64,000 nt of DNA from Phallusia mammillata (taxonomy: Eukaryota > Chordata > Ascidiacea > Phlebobranchia > Ascidiidae). Positions 22,616 to 36,400 of this stretch are shown here, in pieces. Both the position numbers and the translations under genes were made by a program. The notes under the pieces were generated by a model. The model did no database searches. It saw nothing but the letters and a program-made list of their open reading frames with translations, and was not told the DNA's origin. The stretch covers positions 62,001 through 126,000 of the forward strand of contig QLIY01000055.1 in assembly GCA_003260075.1 (NCBI GenBank). The letters are read 5' to 3'. Position 1 is the first letter of the stretch; each line of letters opens with the position of its first letter.

Positions 22616-24426
22616 TCATCTACTTTTAGTTTTAGTCTTTTTCTTGCTGCGCCGAACTTTTTTCTTCTTTGTTTTTTGCTTTGGACACGAGTTGGGATAA
22701 ACATCCTCTCGTTTCATAATATCGTCAAAGCGGACTTCTGTAGTTTTCAACACCATGTCCTTGATGCAGCCACGAAATTTCTGATCTGTTTGTAGAAGGC
22801 TGGGTTCGTGTTCATCATCTAAAGACATCAACATTTTTAGTTTTATTTGCATGTTACTAACTTCTTTGGGGTTGTTTCGGTTTCGGTCAAATGTTCGTGA
22901 ATATTTGGAACTACTCAAATATAATTGTCATGTACCTGGTAATCCGCCAATGTAGAGATTGTTTGTTGTGTCAGCCGCGGCAAAGGCCCCCATGAAGGTG
23001 GTAGTGTTGCGACCTGGACGCCCGTCAACATTCAATCTGAGCGTGTTCTTAACTTTCTCAGCAGTGATGGTGTGCCATTTTCCATCGCACAGCGTAAACT
23101 TTCCCCTATTCCTTCCCGTGTCAGGTGTATAATATGCTTCCAATGGGCCATCTCCGTTGTTAACACGAAAGTAGATCTGCGAATGAAGAAATAAGTAATT
23201 GAGTCTAGTTTATGACAGATTTATACAATTATTTTTTTGCAAGGAGATAAAAAATATGGCTTATGGCTACTTACAGTTCCGTTCACCATTTCGAGCGCCA
23301 AGCCATCTTTTCCATTATACACGCTAAGAAAGACTGCGTTCGAGGCCTGTGTTCGAAACTGCATTCGTATTCCCATAACAGTTCCAACTCGATATCGGTG
23401 GTCTGCAATAACAGTTTACCAGTTTTAATTCATGAAAAATAACTGTGCACGTACGCGTTACTACAAATGGTATCGTGCGATTAGGTTATGCCTGCAACTT
23501 ACGAAATATGGCATAGCCATTGCCATGAAAATAGGCACCACTTTCGGCCGCGGTGGTGCATGGTTCCACTGCAACCCGTTTTGCGGCGGTGAAATTCAGA
23601 GATATCTTCCTGTTCAAGGTCAGATCTCTTACGCACGCGTCCATGCTGTTAGTTAGCTGCGTTAAAGCGAACGGAATTAGTTGTCAGGTCAGAGCAGGGC
23701 TCATTAGCGGGTACATAGTTACAAAAAAGCACCTTTCCGAAACGTTTGTGTTCGTACTCTTCCGATACTCCGCCTACAAACAAGGTTCTGTTCACATTCA
23801 TTAATGAGGCACGCTTCTTGGATTTGAACTTTGTCTTTTTACCATCCACTGATATAAGACCCTTTCTTCTTGTTCGCTTAATGCGTATCTGTCAATAAAC
23901 AAACAGCCGTGAGAAAGTTCCGCGGGATACGTAATGTTTGTTCGCTCAGGCGCGAGCAGTATTTACCAATTTAATCTAGCTATGATATCACATATTTGAA
24001 ATTCTTTCGAGCAACTATTCTGGCTATTAATATTCCCACTTCTCACCCTGTGCCATTTGCCATTGTTAATTTTCTTTTTGCCAACGCCCTCTACCGCACC
24101 TCCACCATTATCAAATTGGAAAATTGGCAGCCCGTCCTTCACTATCAACGAGAAATAGTCCACAGCGTTTGTGGATCGCGCATACAACAGTAAGCCGTCC
24201 GGTGCGTACGTTCTCACCCGAAGATCGAAGGTAAATCTGAATATAATATCAGCATTAGAACTGCAAAATTTTTGGTAAAGAACGATGTAAACTATTCTTA
24301 CTTTTTCGAAATTTTCTTTGTCAGTAAAATCTCAACACGACTGTGGTTGTGTAAACCGAAGTGAACTGCATCACCTTGGTCATAAAATGAGGCGTTTTTG
24401 ACTGCTTTGCAATATGGATCCGTGAT
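22616..24426 (-). CDS. Laminin alpha exons 57-63: LG4-LG5 and lysine-rich tail
   Basis: Residues about 2765-3162. LG4 has [36 protein letters not shown] and [10 protein letters not shown], with basic patches of the kind that bind heparin or dystroglycan. LG5 has [27 protein letters not shown] and [10 protein letters not shown]. After the final Cys (NSCP) the chain continues with an unusual Lys/Arg-rich tail of about 20 residues before TGA (22618-22616). The exon 59 donor GTGCTT is weak. Confidence 0.92.
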
Positions 24427-27400
24427 CTGAAACCAAACAACACAGACCGTTTAAGATCTATATTTTACTACTTTAAAGAAAAGTACACACCAGGCATATT
24501 TGAACATTTTCTATGAAAAAACAACAACACAGGAACTAACCGGCGGTGGCCTGGGTGGTGGGATTGCCATAGCGTTTGGACGATGCTTAAGAGGTGTCGG
24601 TATAACGTTCACCACCCTAGTTGTTAATGGTGATGCAGATGTAAGAACAACCGGCTGAAACTCTGAGCATGTCCCAAACAGAGCGTTCTTCGCTTCGACG
24701 GTGTTTAGGAAGTTTACCAGGCTACATTTAAAAAAACGTTTTGTTTTAAAAGTTTCTTTCAGGGTAAGCACTTACATACTATCGCAAATTCCGGTACATT
24801 TTGTTCAACTGACCAAAAACATATTATAAACCGGGATTTTTTCTTATACATGCCTATACAACAGTGCGCGCGGTTAAGCAAAAAAGAGAAACGTACTTTT
24901 CACTCATAACATATCGCACACAGCCATTGATGGAGCGTTTGGTAGGAGCAACATGAAAAATATCCGCGTTGTCAGGTATTCCACCAATGAAAAGCTGTCG
25001 CACTTTCAGCGGTACATTTCCGACTGCGGGTAAAACGCCAGAATCTTGATCGAGATTCTCATTGATATGAAGTGTTACTCTGTGAACGAACGGTCCAATG
25101 TTCAAATTTTATCGTCATTGTTTAAACTCGTTGAGATTTGGTTGCTACGAACCTTGTGCCGTTACGTGACAAAGTGACGAGATGTGGCTGTCCATTGTCG
25201 TAGATGCTGTACATAGATGTTAAATTGAGACTTCCATGGTGTTGCGTTCGAATTCGAACATGAACCCGCCCGTTAAGCAAATACATGGAGTAGAAAGCCT
25301 GTTATAGAGTACACATTGCATAAATATGGTCGCTTGATATTAGCTACGCAAACGTTAAACAGTGTACTAACGTCATTTGTCTGGCGTCTTCTTCGCCGCC
25401 GCTTTGTTCTTGGTTTTACTGCTGAACCCACCATGAGAATAGCATTAGGTTCGTGGGTGTTAAATGTCATCGACAGAGACCTATCCTTTGTCAAATTTAT
25501 TGGCTCCAGTTCGACGAAGCCATTGTTTCCAATGCTGATGTCACTTGTAATCTTTATGATAAAGTAAACCAGTTTTTGTGAATGATGTCGGAACTGGCAA
25601 TTATCAAAATATGTAAGAGCGTTTAAAATTTTGTACCTCAGCAGGACATGTAGATTGGACGCGTGAGTCTCGGACAACCCCGCCTGTTCCTGAACGCTTT
25701 AACGAAATTAAATTTTCTCCCAAGTAGAATTCCTTGAGGCACCCAACAAACGAAACGTTCGTCACTCCTTCCCTGTTAAGCACGAGAAAAAGTTAAGATA
25801 AATAATAAAATTTTGGAACTAAGACATCAACTTAAAATTGTTCTCAGTTTAATTCGATTTTGACTCTGACATCAATTGCGCAAACAAGAATCTTATTACT
25901 GCGTTGACAGTTTCATAAAAGTGCTATTTTCGGATTAATTTATTGTTAGTTGTGTGCTGGCAGATGAGTGATTTTGGTGAACACCAAGTGAAATAATGTT
26001 TGATGATATTTTGGGGTTTGATCGATTAGTACCACAGCATGTATAAACACTCGCGTCAGTAAATGCGTTCTAACATATCCACACACTGTATGTAAAAAAA
26101 ACTCCGCTGTAGGTAGGAAAATCCAAACCAAACCATCTATTTCTAAAAGCCACGTTAGTAGTAAGTTACACAAAAACTCTAAACAACAGGCAACACACTT
26201 TAATAGTCGTACAAGTAAAATATAACATGCCAATAGCTATCATTTCCGCACACCTAGTTACCTCAAACTGGTGCCATAATAACGCCTGGGAAAAGAACTC
26301 TTTAATAAATAAACTATTTGTTGACACACATCTACATATAGAACTACACGATTAAAGTGATATCTCCTAATGTGTTGGGAAGTTAATATCATGTTTTCAA
26401 GTAACTTACTTTAGCATTCTCTCCATCGGGGCTCCACCCACACATAGGTAGTCGTTTTTAGTTAAATTCAATAAACCGTCGGTGTTTGGTATCGCCATTC
26501 TTTTGTTTTCAACATTGCCGCCGCGATTGGTTGATAACAAAGCTGCAAAACAACCCATTTTAATGTTAAAACAATGTACTGAACTAAGAAGTATCAAGTA
26601 AGCAGTGATTTTAGTCATACTAACCTTCGTGACGGATCCTTTGAACAGTCACCTTTACCCACTTTCCGTTATTGTAACGTTTGGTTGTTGTCACATTATA
26701 AACTCCGGTGCCAAGGTTGATTTTTAACACTACATAACCATCGTTTAGTTCCAAAGCAATAAAGTCCGGCTGTTTTGAGAACAGACTTGTTACATTGTGA
26801 TATTGGTACCAAAAACACGGTATTGTAGCAAGTATGGCCCTTACTAGGTCTTTGGAGGAAGCATATGCGATTAATCCATTCGAACTGAAAGTTTGAAACA
26901 TCACATTAAATCGATTGTTATCTTGGCGGTGCTGGGCCGGTAGAGGAAGTACGGAATAACTCATTCCGGTGTATCTGTAAGTGTTTGTCTGCTGTCGCTG
27001 CGGCTCGATAACAGGACTAAATAGGAAAAAGAAACCATAGCTTTATTTAAATTCTACATGTAAGTACAAAGCAGAAAGGTTGCTTACGATTCTGGACAGC
27101 CTGTACAGTCTTCCTTATTTTCAATCTGCTCGAAATTCCATAGACCAACTGATTTTCCCTGCAGCATAGCTTTGCCCATACAACCAGTAAAGCTTCGAAC
27201 TCGAACATTGCTGTGTACCTGACAAACGATAATTGATAAAAGCACGCCTTAGCAATATGCCACCGAGGTAAATCCCCCCCCCCCGAACTCGAACATTGCT
27301 GTGTACCTGACAAACGATAATTGATAAAAGCAAGCCTTAGCAATATGCCACCGAGGTAAATATATATCCTTACTTTAGTGTTGTTGGATATCCCTCCAAC

Positions 27401-30400
27401 AAAAAGTAAATCTTGCATACCAACGTCAAGGCCGGAAAATGATCCAGGAGATGAGGCTGTAACGCTCTGCACGGTTCCCGACTTATTAGCCACTTGATAT
27501 ACTGTCAGATTCGTCAACTGGTTTTGCCTGAGAAAACAAAGTCACGGTAACTCTTAAATCCAATCAACAAACTCAACTGAACACAATTTGTATTTACCTA
27601 AAAACCTCAATGCGATACCAGTCTTTCTCCTGGGCTACACTTGAAACCACGCTCTTCACAAGCACGGGGTTCTCAACATATCCAGCTCCACCACCCAGAT
27701 CCCAAGTGACGGACACTTTACCGTTGACCATTTGCACGACCAGATAGTCTTGCTACAGGTTGAAAATGAAGTTAGCACTTTAAACAGAATGGGGTAACAG
27801 TTTTGTTTCTTACCATCTGTCTAGCCAAGTATAGAAGGCTGTTATTTGGGGCTGAAGTATCAACATTTAGGACTATCTCTGTGGTGGTGCTGGGTGAAAC
27901 TTGTGGCTTGTATTGCATTGCACATTTACCAGTTGAATGGACTGAAACTTGATGAATCTAAAAGCAACATTATCTACTGTTTGATTGCTGCGTTAAAGTA
28001 GAGCTTTAATATATTGGACAAAAGTCGAAACCAATTGGACCAAAAACATTTGCTATTTTTGCCTAATTTTTATCATTAACTTGAAGTGCATTGTTGACTT
28101 AATTAATAAAGCTTTGTAAACTATCTCATGTTGCCTATTGTGCTTACCGAAGCAGCTTTTGCTTTGGTATCCTCAATCAATTTCCGGATAAGGGTGATGT
28201 TTGACCGCATGCTATCGCTGCGGAGTTTGACTCGCTTTGCCAATGAAGATGCGCGCTCCGATGCTTCGAACCCCCGGTTGATGGATACAGGAACCGCAGC
28301 CACTGCAGAAATAGAAACATTGCTCATAAGACACTTAACAACGATCGACATGCAGCAGCAGCTACTTACGCCAGCTAGCTGTTATTCCAGTGAAAGTGCA
28401 GGGTTGCAGTGAAGAGTGAAATAGAAAAGAGAAAATGATAAGTGCAAGAAAAGAAGCAAGGTGGATAAGCGCGCAAAGCAGCGAACATAAATGAGGAAAT
28501 AAGGGCTAGGTTAGACAAGTCTGCGACTTACTATTGCTTGTAGTCTCGTTTATTACAAATGAGCGTTGTGAAACATCCATTTCAGTTTTCTGCAATTGCC
28601 TTAAAGTGTTGTCCGACTGATATAGGCTCTTTTTAAGACCAATAAGTTTTTTTGTGGCTTGGTTAACAGCATTTCTAACTCGTTTCAATGTTGTCTTCGA
28701 TTCTAAACAAAGCATCAAGTTGTTAACGACCGCATGTAGGCGTTAAATTTCTTGGTTAATATGTACAGTCATACGTTTTCGAGTGTCTTTGAGTCTGGTT
28801 TGAATTCGTTCGTGTTGTTTAGCAAGATCTGCGACCGATTGGTTTTCATATCTCAAAGCCTCGTTCTGATTGCGAAGTAACCTCCGATCGCCTGTGTTAA
28901 AACAATCGCATTAATCTTCCATCCCGTAAAGTAAACTCGCGCCTATTGTGTTCCAGCATACCGTTAAGATTGTTTTCCATCGAGGTTACCGCATCATTAA
29001 TGTCTTGGCTTCTCTGCAACGACACCTCCGATCTTTTGCCAAGGTCTGTCGTGATGGAGTTAAGCGCATCCATAGACAGAGTCACCGCGGAATCGGCTCT
29101 TTGATCGGTAAGATCAAATTTGTTTGCAATCTGTGTCCAGCGGGTAGCTGCTTCGGTTTGGTTGTACGAAAATTCGGTTATATTGCGGTGCACACTACAA
29201 TAATACAACGATTAAATTATAACAACCATTTGTCTGTGGAAAAACTGGTATTAAATCACACATACCTTTTGATGTATTGGACATCCGACTGCAAGTCAGT
29301 TACGTGCCGAAGAGCGTCTTTGAAATGAGGCACTACTGCATCCACACCACCCATTAAACCATCTCTAATTTTGCGAAGTGGTGGCAATTCAGCCAACAGC
29401 CCGTTGAAAACGACGCCTAAGTTCTGCAATGCATGACCGATTAGATTTCACGACATTAACATTTTTAGTGTCATTTTTACCTACCGCCATAGCAGCGCTT
29501 GCATTTTGTATCAGAATACGAGTATCTTCGACTTGTGATTCTGAGTTGGATAGGCTCACACCAACTATGGTAGCCCTGTTGTTGACTCTTTCCATGTTGC
29601 TCTGAACAATCATGTAGTGTTAGGCATTCCTTATTGGCCCATTTTGTAATTGAAAAAACTTACCTTTGTCTGTCTCAGAGTTTGTTGGTTAAGTTGGTTC
29701 ATTGTGTTCGTTACAGCGACTATCGATGTGCTGTTGCCGAGGAGATACCGAAACTCGTCAAAGGTTTCCATAACATTGGTAAGATTGTTTACTATTTCGC
29801 TTTGCTCAGTGCGAATAGAGTCTAACCTTGATAAGTATTGTGCAGTAAAGTTTGCTGCAACCATATCCAAAAAGACAGCCGAGGTCCTATGGAAATAACA
29901 TGTGCTGGTAACCTAAATACAAAAAATCCTGCAGCAACTGGGAAAAAAACGTACTCCAGTTCTTCATAAGCTATTTTCCGCAAGTTGTCAAAACTCCTCT
30001 GGCGCATAGTATTAACCCAACCCTCAAGCTTGTCCTCCATTCCAATTATCTCCTCTGTGGTTCCGTTTCGCAGCTGATGCACGAATCGTGATAGTGTGCG
30101 TGAAAATCCTGTACAAAATTTCAGTGAAGTTATAGTTTTGTTTTGGTAAAACTACCGAGTATCCGCTTAACAACTATTACCTTCTATTACGTTGGACAAA
30201 AATCGTGTAGAAGTCTTCTGGGTCTTTAGTCGTTGTTTGGTTTCACGAACATCGGATACTGTAATCTTGCCACTGTTTTTGCATTCATTGGCCTAAAAAA
30301 AATCACGTTTGAAAAGTTCTGGTACGTAAATTGAAGCGCTTAGTCTATATTAGTTGGATTAACGTACTTGTGGTTGCAGTGATGATATGTTGCGTTGTGT

Positions 30401-33400
30401 GGCACTGATCCTGTCAGGAACTGACACTACAACAGCCAAGCGGTTCAAGATTTCTTCTGTTTCGTTTTCAACACGTTTCTAGGAAAGGGAAAAGCATTTA
30501 TAGTCGAATGCAGTTAACTGATAGGAAACGACATGCTTCGAGCATCAACCAAAACGAAATCCAAGCATGGCATAAATGCGACCGTCAGACAAAAACCCAA
30601 ATTCCCAAAACAGAACATTCGTGTGAAACTTTCATTAAAAGACAAGTGTGCTGTTAATAGATTGTTAGAGGTTCACATCATTCCACTCTCTCTGGTTTGG
30701 TTTTCCAAAATCACGGCCCAGAAGGCGACTTGCATATGGAAACTTATTAGTGCGATTGGAATAACAGCAAATGGAGAAGCAGGTTGGTAGTCATCTACCG
30801 GTCTGTATATACCTTTGCCTCTAATCTTCGCAGTGTGTAGTGATTTAACTTTCTGTGCAGAAGTAGTTGAACGTACGGCTGCATTAGGAGAAAAGGGTAA
30901 ACATTCGGATGTTTTGCGAGTTCAACGTGATAATGATAACTTTTCCGTATGATGTGCCCCCGTTGATAAAAAGTGCATACAAACGGATACGGGTAATAAA
31001 ATGATTGAATGAATGTGCAATCAGGATGAAAACTATTCTTCCAAACGATTTTTTGTACGGAGAAATATATGACATGGCTAGGGTTGTATAAAAACCTGGG
31101 ACATAGGATGGTTCTCTAGTAGATCAAGTATATTCTGAAAGCAATATGCAGAATAGTGTTTCGTCAGAAGGCTGACCCCCCCCCCAGATCAAGTATATTC
31201 TGAAAGCAATATGCAGAATAGTGTTTCGTCAGAGGGCTGAACTGTTACACAAATGCAGCCCTGCATATATTTTAATGTAGTGTTGTACCTGAAGCTGTTG
31301 TGTAAGGTTGCGAGCTGCTATAAGTCGATCCCAAGGCGGTGGAAACATTGTGTGAATTTTCACTCTTGACGCCCTGTAGGTCAAAATTTCAATATCGTCG
31401 AGAAGTTTGCTGGAACAACCATCATTGCATTCTACAAAAAAACCATGGATTAGCTTGGAGGTTCTTAGAAGCAACATCAAGAATTCGGCAATGCAGTCCT
31501 ACCTTGGCACCCGGAGTGGGAGATAATATGTCGTGGCATACATTGGTCACAAATTCTACCCGAGATGCCTTCATCGCATCGGCATTGCCCTGTGACCTTG
31601 TCGCAAACACCATCCAGGGAACCTGCGACGTTGCATCCGCACTTGGCACAGAAACCTCCAGGGTGGGTAGGATCCCCGTAGTAGCCATCCGAGCACCTTT
31701 ACCAAACATACGGTACAATTCACACTTGTTTGGTGGTATTTAATATCAAGGTGTAACGTGTCAAGTGCCGCAAATGTATCAGCATGTTGTCATATTCGAT
31801 ACTGTCGATTTGATTTCAAATTTACATACCGTTCACAATGTTTTCCTTCGTATCCTGTTTTACATGCATCGCACGTATAATCGGCGATTCCGTCCGCTCC
31901 ATCCGGGTGGCAATTGGGGCTGAAATTTTGGAAAGGATCTGGTCCAGGGCACGCACATTTCCTGCATTCGTTACCTGACAGGTAGTATCCCGGCGAGCAC
32001 ATTTCACACTGGACACCAATGAACTTGTCCTGGCAGTTCTGTTAAGTCCAAGGTTTAAATAAAAACACACGAAATTTAATGCCTAATTGTTTTCTTACCA
32101 AACAGACCCCTGTCATTATGTCGCAAGTGCTACTTCGGTTGTTGCAGTTGCAAGCTTCACACCGTCCATAGTTTGAACCCTGTTGGATTCTCATATATCC
32201 GCTGTCACAGTTCTGCAACAAGAAATTGTTCAATTGAATCGAAATCTAATGAACTAAGGTCATAAAGTTTACCAACCTGACAAGAGGAACCTGTATATCC
32301 TGGGTAGCAAAAGCATTGTTCAATACTTGTTGCAGGTGGATAATTGGAGCCTGCATCGCCACGTCCTCGTATCATGGTTTGGGCGATATCCAGAAAAACG
32401 TTGCTCAGCCTACAAAAAAGAAACACAAGTTGATCGTCCGTGTTTTTACTGTTTGTAAAGATTTTTTATGCGGGGTTCGAAGCAATGCCCAATTGTTTTT
32501 TGATGTCTGTTTGAGCGCCCTAGACCCTGCCGGCCCTGCCTCCTGTTTGTAAAAGTTGTTTTCGCATGCGATACCAACCTCGACTGCCCCATCAAGCGGC
32601 CGTATGTTGCCTTGATCAGGAAAAACTCGATGTCACTAAGGATTGTTGCAAATTCGGCTCGAGTCACACTTCTGCTGGTGTCTAGGTGTGTCCACCCAAG
32701 CTGTGATAAAGTATTGTGAATGGTACTATAAAAAGCAGTCTTCCATCCAATGTTCTACAAACCTACCTCACGCATTGAAACGACATAATCTCTGCTCTGG
32801 CCGGTTTGAGGGCTGTCCAACTGATACTGAATGGTTATTTTGCTTCCCCGACCGCCTTTTAAAACTACACTTGGCTTTACGATTTCTTCATCTTCAAACG
32901 ATACTTGGGAGACATGGTATATTGTATACCTCAGTTTGCCTCCGTAGGAAAGCAACTGCGGAAAACAAAAATTTGAGTTTTTTACACCGGTTTAGCGTGT
33001 CGTTTTGCTGTACGAACCTTGTCGCCGTTAAACTGTTCCGGAAGACGCCAGTAGTATGGTTGACTGTGTATATCCCGTATCACAACATCTGCATCACGTA
33101 CCTCAGCATCTCTGGTAGCGATGAGACCCTCAATTCTGTTCGCCATACCAGAGGGGTTCAAAACCTCTACTGGCGCCGAATTAAGCGCAATCTAAGCAAA
33201 CGAACACGTTATCACCCCAACTTTGAACGGTGCAGAACAAAGGTGCGCAGATTAGGGACTAAAATTTTCATGCAATATTGCCAATGATCACTGTGAAATC
33301 ACAGGATCTTTTGATGGAGATAATTTAAACACCAGCCAATTTTAGTAACGGCTAACGAATTGTTTCCAAATGTATTCATTCATTAGAGCACGGAAAGCGC

Positions 33401-36400
33401 AACAAGCTGTGTTTTAGGCGCTACTACAGCACTGAGCACAAAATAAACGCCCGCTATTAAATGAGCAATAACAACCGCTGCATTTATAGAAAAGTATAGC
33501 TGCGTGATGATCTTGTGGAAGCTGTTAGTAAAAACAGAAATGCGCAGTCGGTTTAGCTTTTAGGTTCACTATTTTCTAATTATTGCACAGTCCCGGGTTA
33601 GCTTAAATTGCATTGCGCGCGAGTTAATTTGTATGTGAGAACACACCGTATCCTCACCACAATCTCAAATGGGTCTTGTAAGACGATCTGTCGGTAAGTA
33701 AGCAGAAACATGGTCAGCATGGTGGCTTTTTTGATCGAATATTGCAAAAATCATATATCGGTAGTGTTTACGATTCATTTGAGACTGAATTATTTGTATG
33801 AGCAATAATTTCACAAATGCTTGTTGCTGATCTTACCGGAGGACCCCAGGAGTATCCCTGAGCAGCGATGCAGAGGTCTGCTGCTCCGAAACAGAAGCAC
33901 TCGCTGCATCCTAGTGGGTTGCTTTCACTCAGACCGAAGTATCCTTCGCCGCATTGATCACATTGTTTTCCAACCACGTTTGCCTTAAAACATAAACAAT
34001 GATATGCCATATTCTACAGTCTGTGTGCCGTACACCACACTAAGGTTACCTTGCATACACATTGACCATCGTTTTGGCAATTACACGAACCATTTCTAGA
34101 CTCATCACATTCGTCTGCAGCGGTGCCTATTTTGTTGCAGTTGCACGGTCTGCAGTTGGGATAACCGTAGAATCCACGCCTAAAATAGTGACTCGTGGTT
34201 AGCTGTATAGGAAGCTACTAATATTCGATATCTGTTGACTACTTACTTGCAAGTGTTACATTGTCTGCCGTCGTATTCGGGTTTGCATGTACATTGGCCG
34301 GTTGAGTTATCGCACGTGTTTGTAAACAGAGAACCAACATCACTGCAGTTACACAGCTGCGGACAACAAAATAGGTTTAGTCATGTTACGGAATCGTCTG
34401 GGGGGCGTATAAGTCAAACTTATAAGCGTGTTGAAAATTCTGTAATACCTCGCACCCATTCACACTGTCAATCCCAAATGCGTTTTCCACACACTGGCTA
34501 CATTCAGAGCCGTGTGTGTTTGTAGGACAGATGCACTCTCCTGTTTGTGTGTCGCAGTTTCCATTGGTGTGCTGGCAGTTACATTCTAGACAAGCACAAA
34601 AAATATCGGGTAAGTAACATCAATGCGATGAAAATCGTTCGAAGACGACATTACCTACATGCTAGATTACCTATGCAGCCAAGTTCGCTGAATGCAAAGT
34701 ATCCACGCGCACACGAATTGCAGCGTCGTCCCTCCACACCCGAACGGCAAATGCAAGATCCGTCGGCACCGCACTGCTCTGAAAGACTCCCAGTGGCATC
34801 GCATTCACACGCCACGCACATGCGTTCCTCTGCGCTGAGGTAATGGCCGCTCTGCGGGCAAAAAAAACAACACTCGTTACAGTTCTGTCGTCGCACCGTT
34901 TTAGCACCCACCGATGGCGAGGCGCGAGATCAGTTTACCTCACACGCGTCACACTTCCTCCCGTAAACACCAGGCCTGCACGAGCACTGACCCGTGACAA
35001 GATGGCACTGACGGCTCACCGACCCCACCGCGTTGCATTCACACGGTCCGCAGTTTTTTCGCTCGATCGCGTCTCCGTAGTATGCTACAGGACACATTGA
35101 ACAGGTTTCATTAATGCGGTCTGTTGATGTGATGTCGGCAAAGTGATAAAGCTACCTGGTTCACAGACTTCGCAATGTTTTCCTGATGTGTGTCCTCTGC
35201 AATAAGTGCACACCCCAGTGAGTGAGTCACACGATTGGGAGTTTCCATTGCATTCGCAGAGTTGACATGATCCACCAGGTGTTGTCGGGTCGCCGAAGTA
35301 ACCTTGCTCGCATCTGCAAACATTAAGGACTAAATAAATCAAACGATTTACCCTCATAAAACAAGGTAATTTTGTGCCATTGGTTCCTAAATTGTGGAGC
35401 ATCGTGTATATTTAACTGCTAAAACATGTTTAACGGAGATAAAACTACGACCTTTCTTGCCACATCACGGGTTCTAATTGCTTGAAAGCGGTTTGAAGGT
35501 TAAACCACAGTTACAACTTTGTCCTTTTAGTTGAGTTTTCCTTTTCACATGAAATTAATCTTGTGTCCGACATATTTTACTTTGTATGCACGTGAAGCGA
35601 CAATACTAGCCTTGAGTCTATATGCAAACACTTTCGTATAAAAGAGAAACACAAAGATATGCTCACGTTTCGCATCTCTTTCCGGCGTAACCTGTCGGGC
35701 ATTTTAGGCAAACCATTTCTGATGTGGTGCGATCCAAATAGCACAGCGGACTGAAGTTGTTGCTGGCGATCGGTAGTGGACAGGAACACCTAATTAATGT
35801 AAGAAATGCTTAATACACATCAGTATTTCCTGGCACTTACAATGTTTACATACATTTGACAATCATCTCGAGTTCCTGTTGTGGAATCACCGTAGAATCC
35901 AGGTTTACATCGTTCGCAGTGCATTCCCATCGTGTTATGTTGGCAATTCTGTCAACAATATCTAATGTTTACGTGTTGTTCTGCGACTAAGAAGAAATTC
36001 ACAAGTTTTGCCTCATATACCTCACAGGCACCATTTAGTGGGTTACAAGAATTTGAATGTCCGTTACACTGACAGGGTAGACACATCCTTCCGCTCCTGC
36101 AACGAACAAGCGTTTTATGGTATGTGGTAAAACTTGTGGTTTGCTTTCATTGCACATCACGTCACCTCCAGTAACCCCCTGCGCAGTTCTCACAGGAGAA
36201 TCCGGTGTAGCCCGGAGGGCAACGACATTTCTCTACTGAATGTGCTGTTGCTCCTTCTCCATTTTCCGTTGCTGCTTGCATGTACACATCCCGTATTCTA
36301 CGCATAAGTTATATTAAACAACAAATCAAACACACAAACGTTTAAAAGTCAAACGTTGATCAGCAACCTCGCGGCATGAACAAAAATATTTGCGCACCTG

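Noticed and set aside
32643-33287. 214-codon plus-strand frame
   Set aside because: It is antisense to laminin exons 27-29, whose minus-strand frames are unmistakable; the plus frame has no motif.
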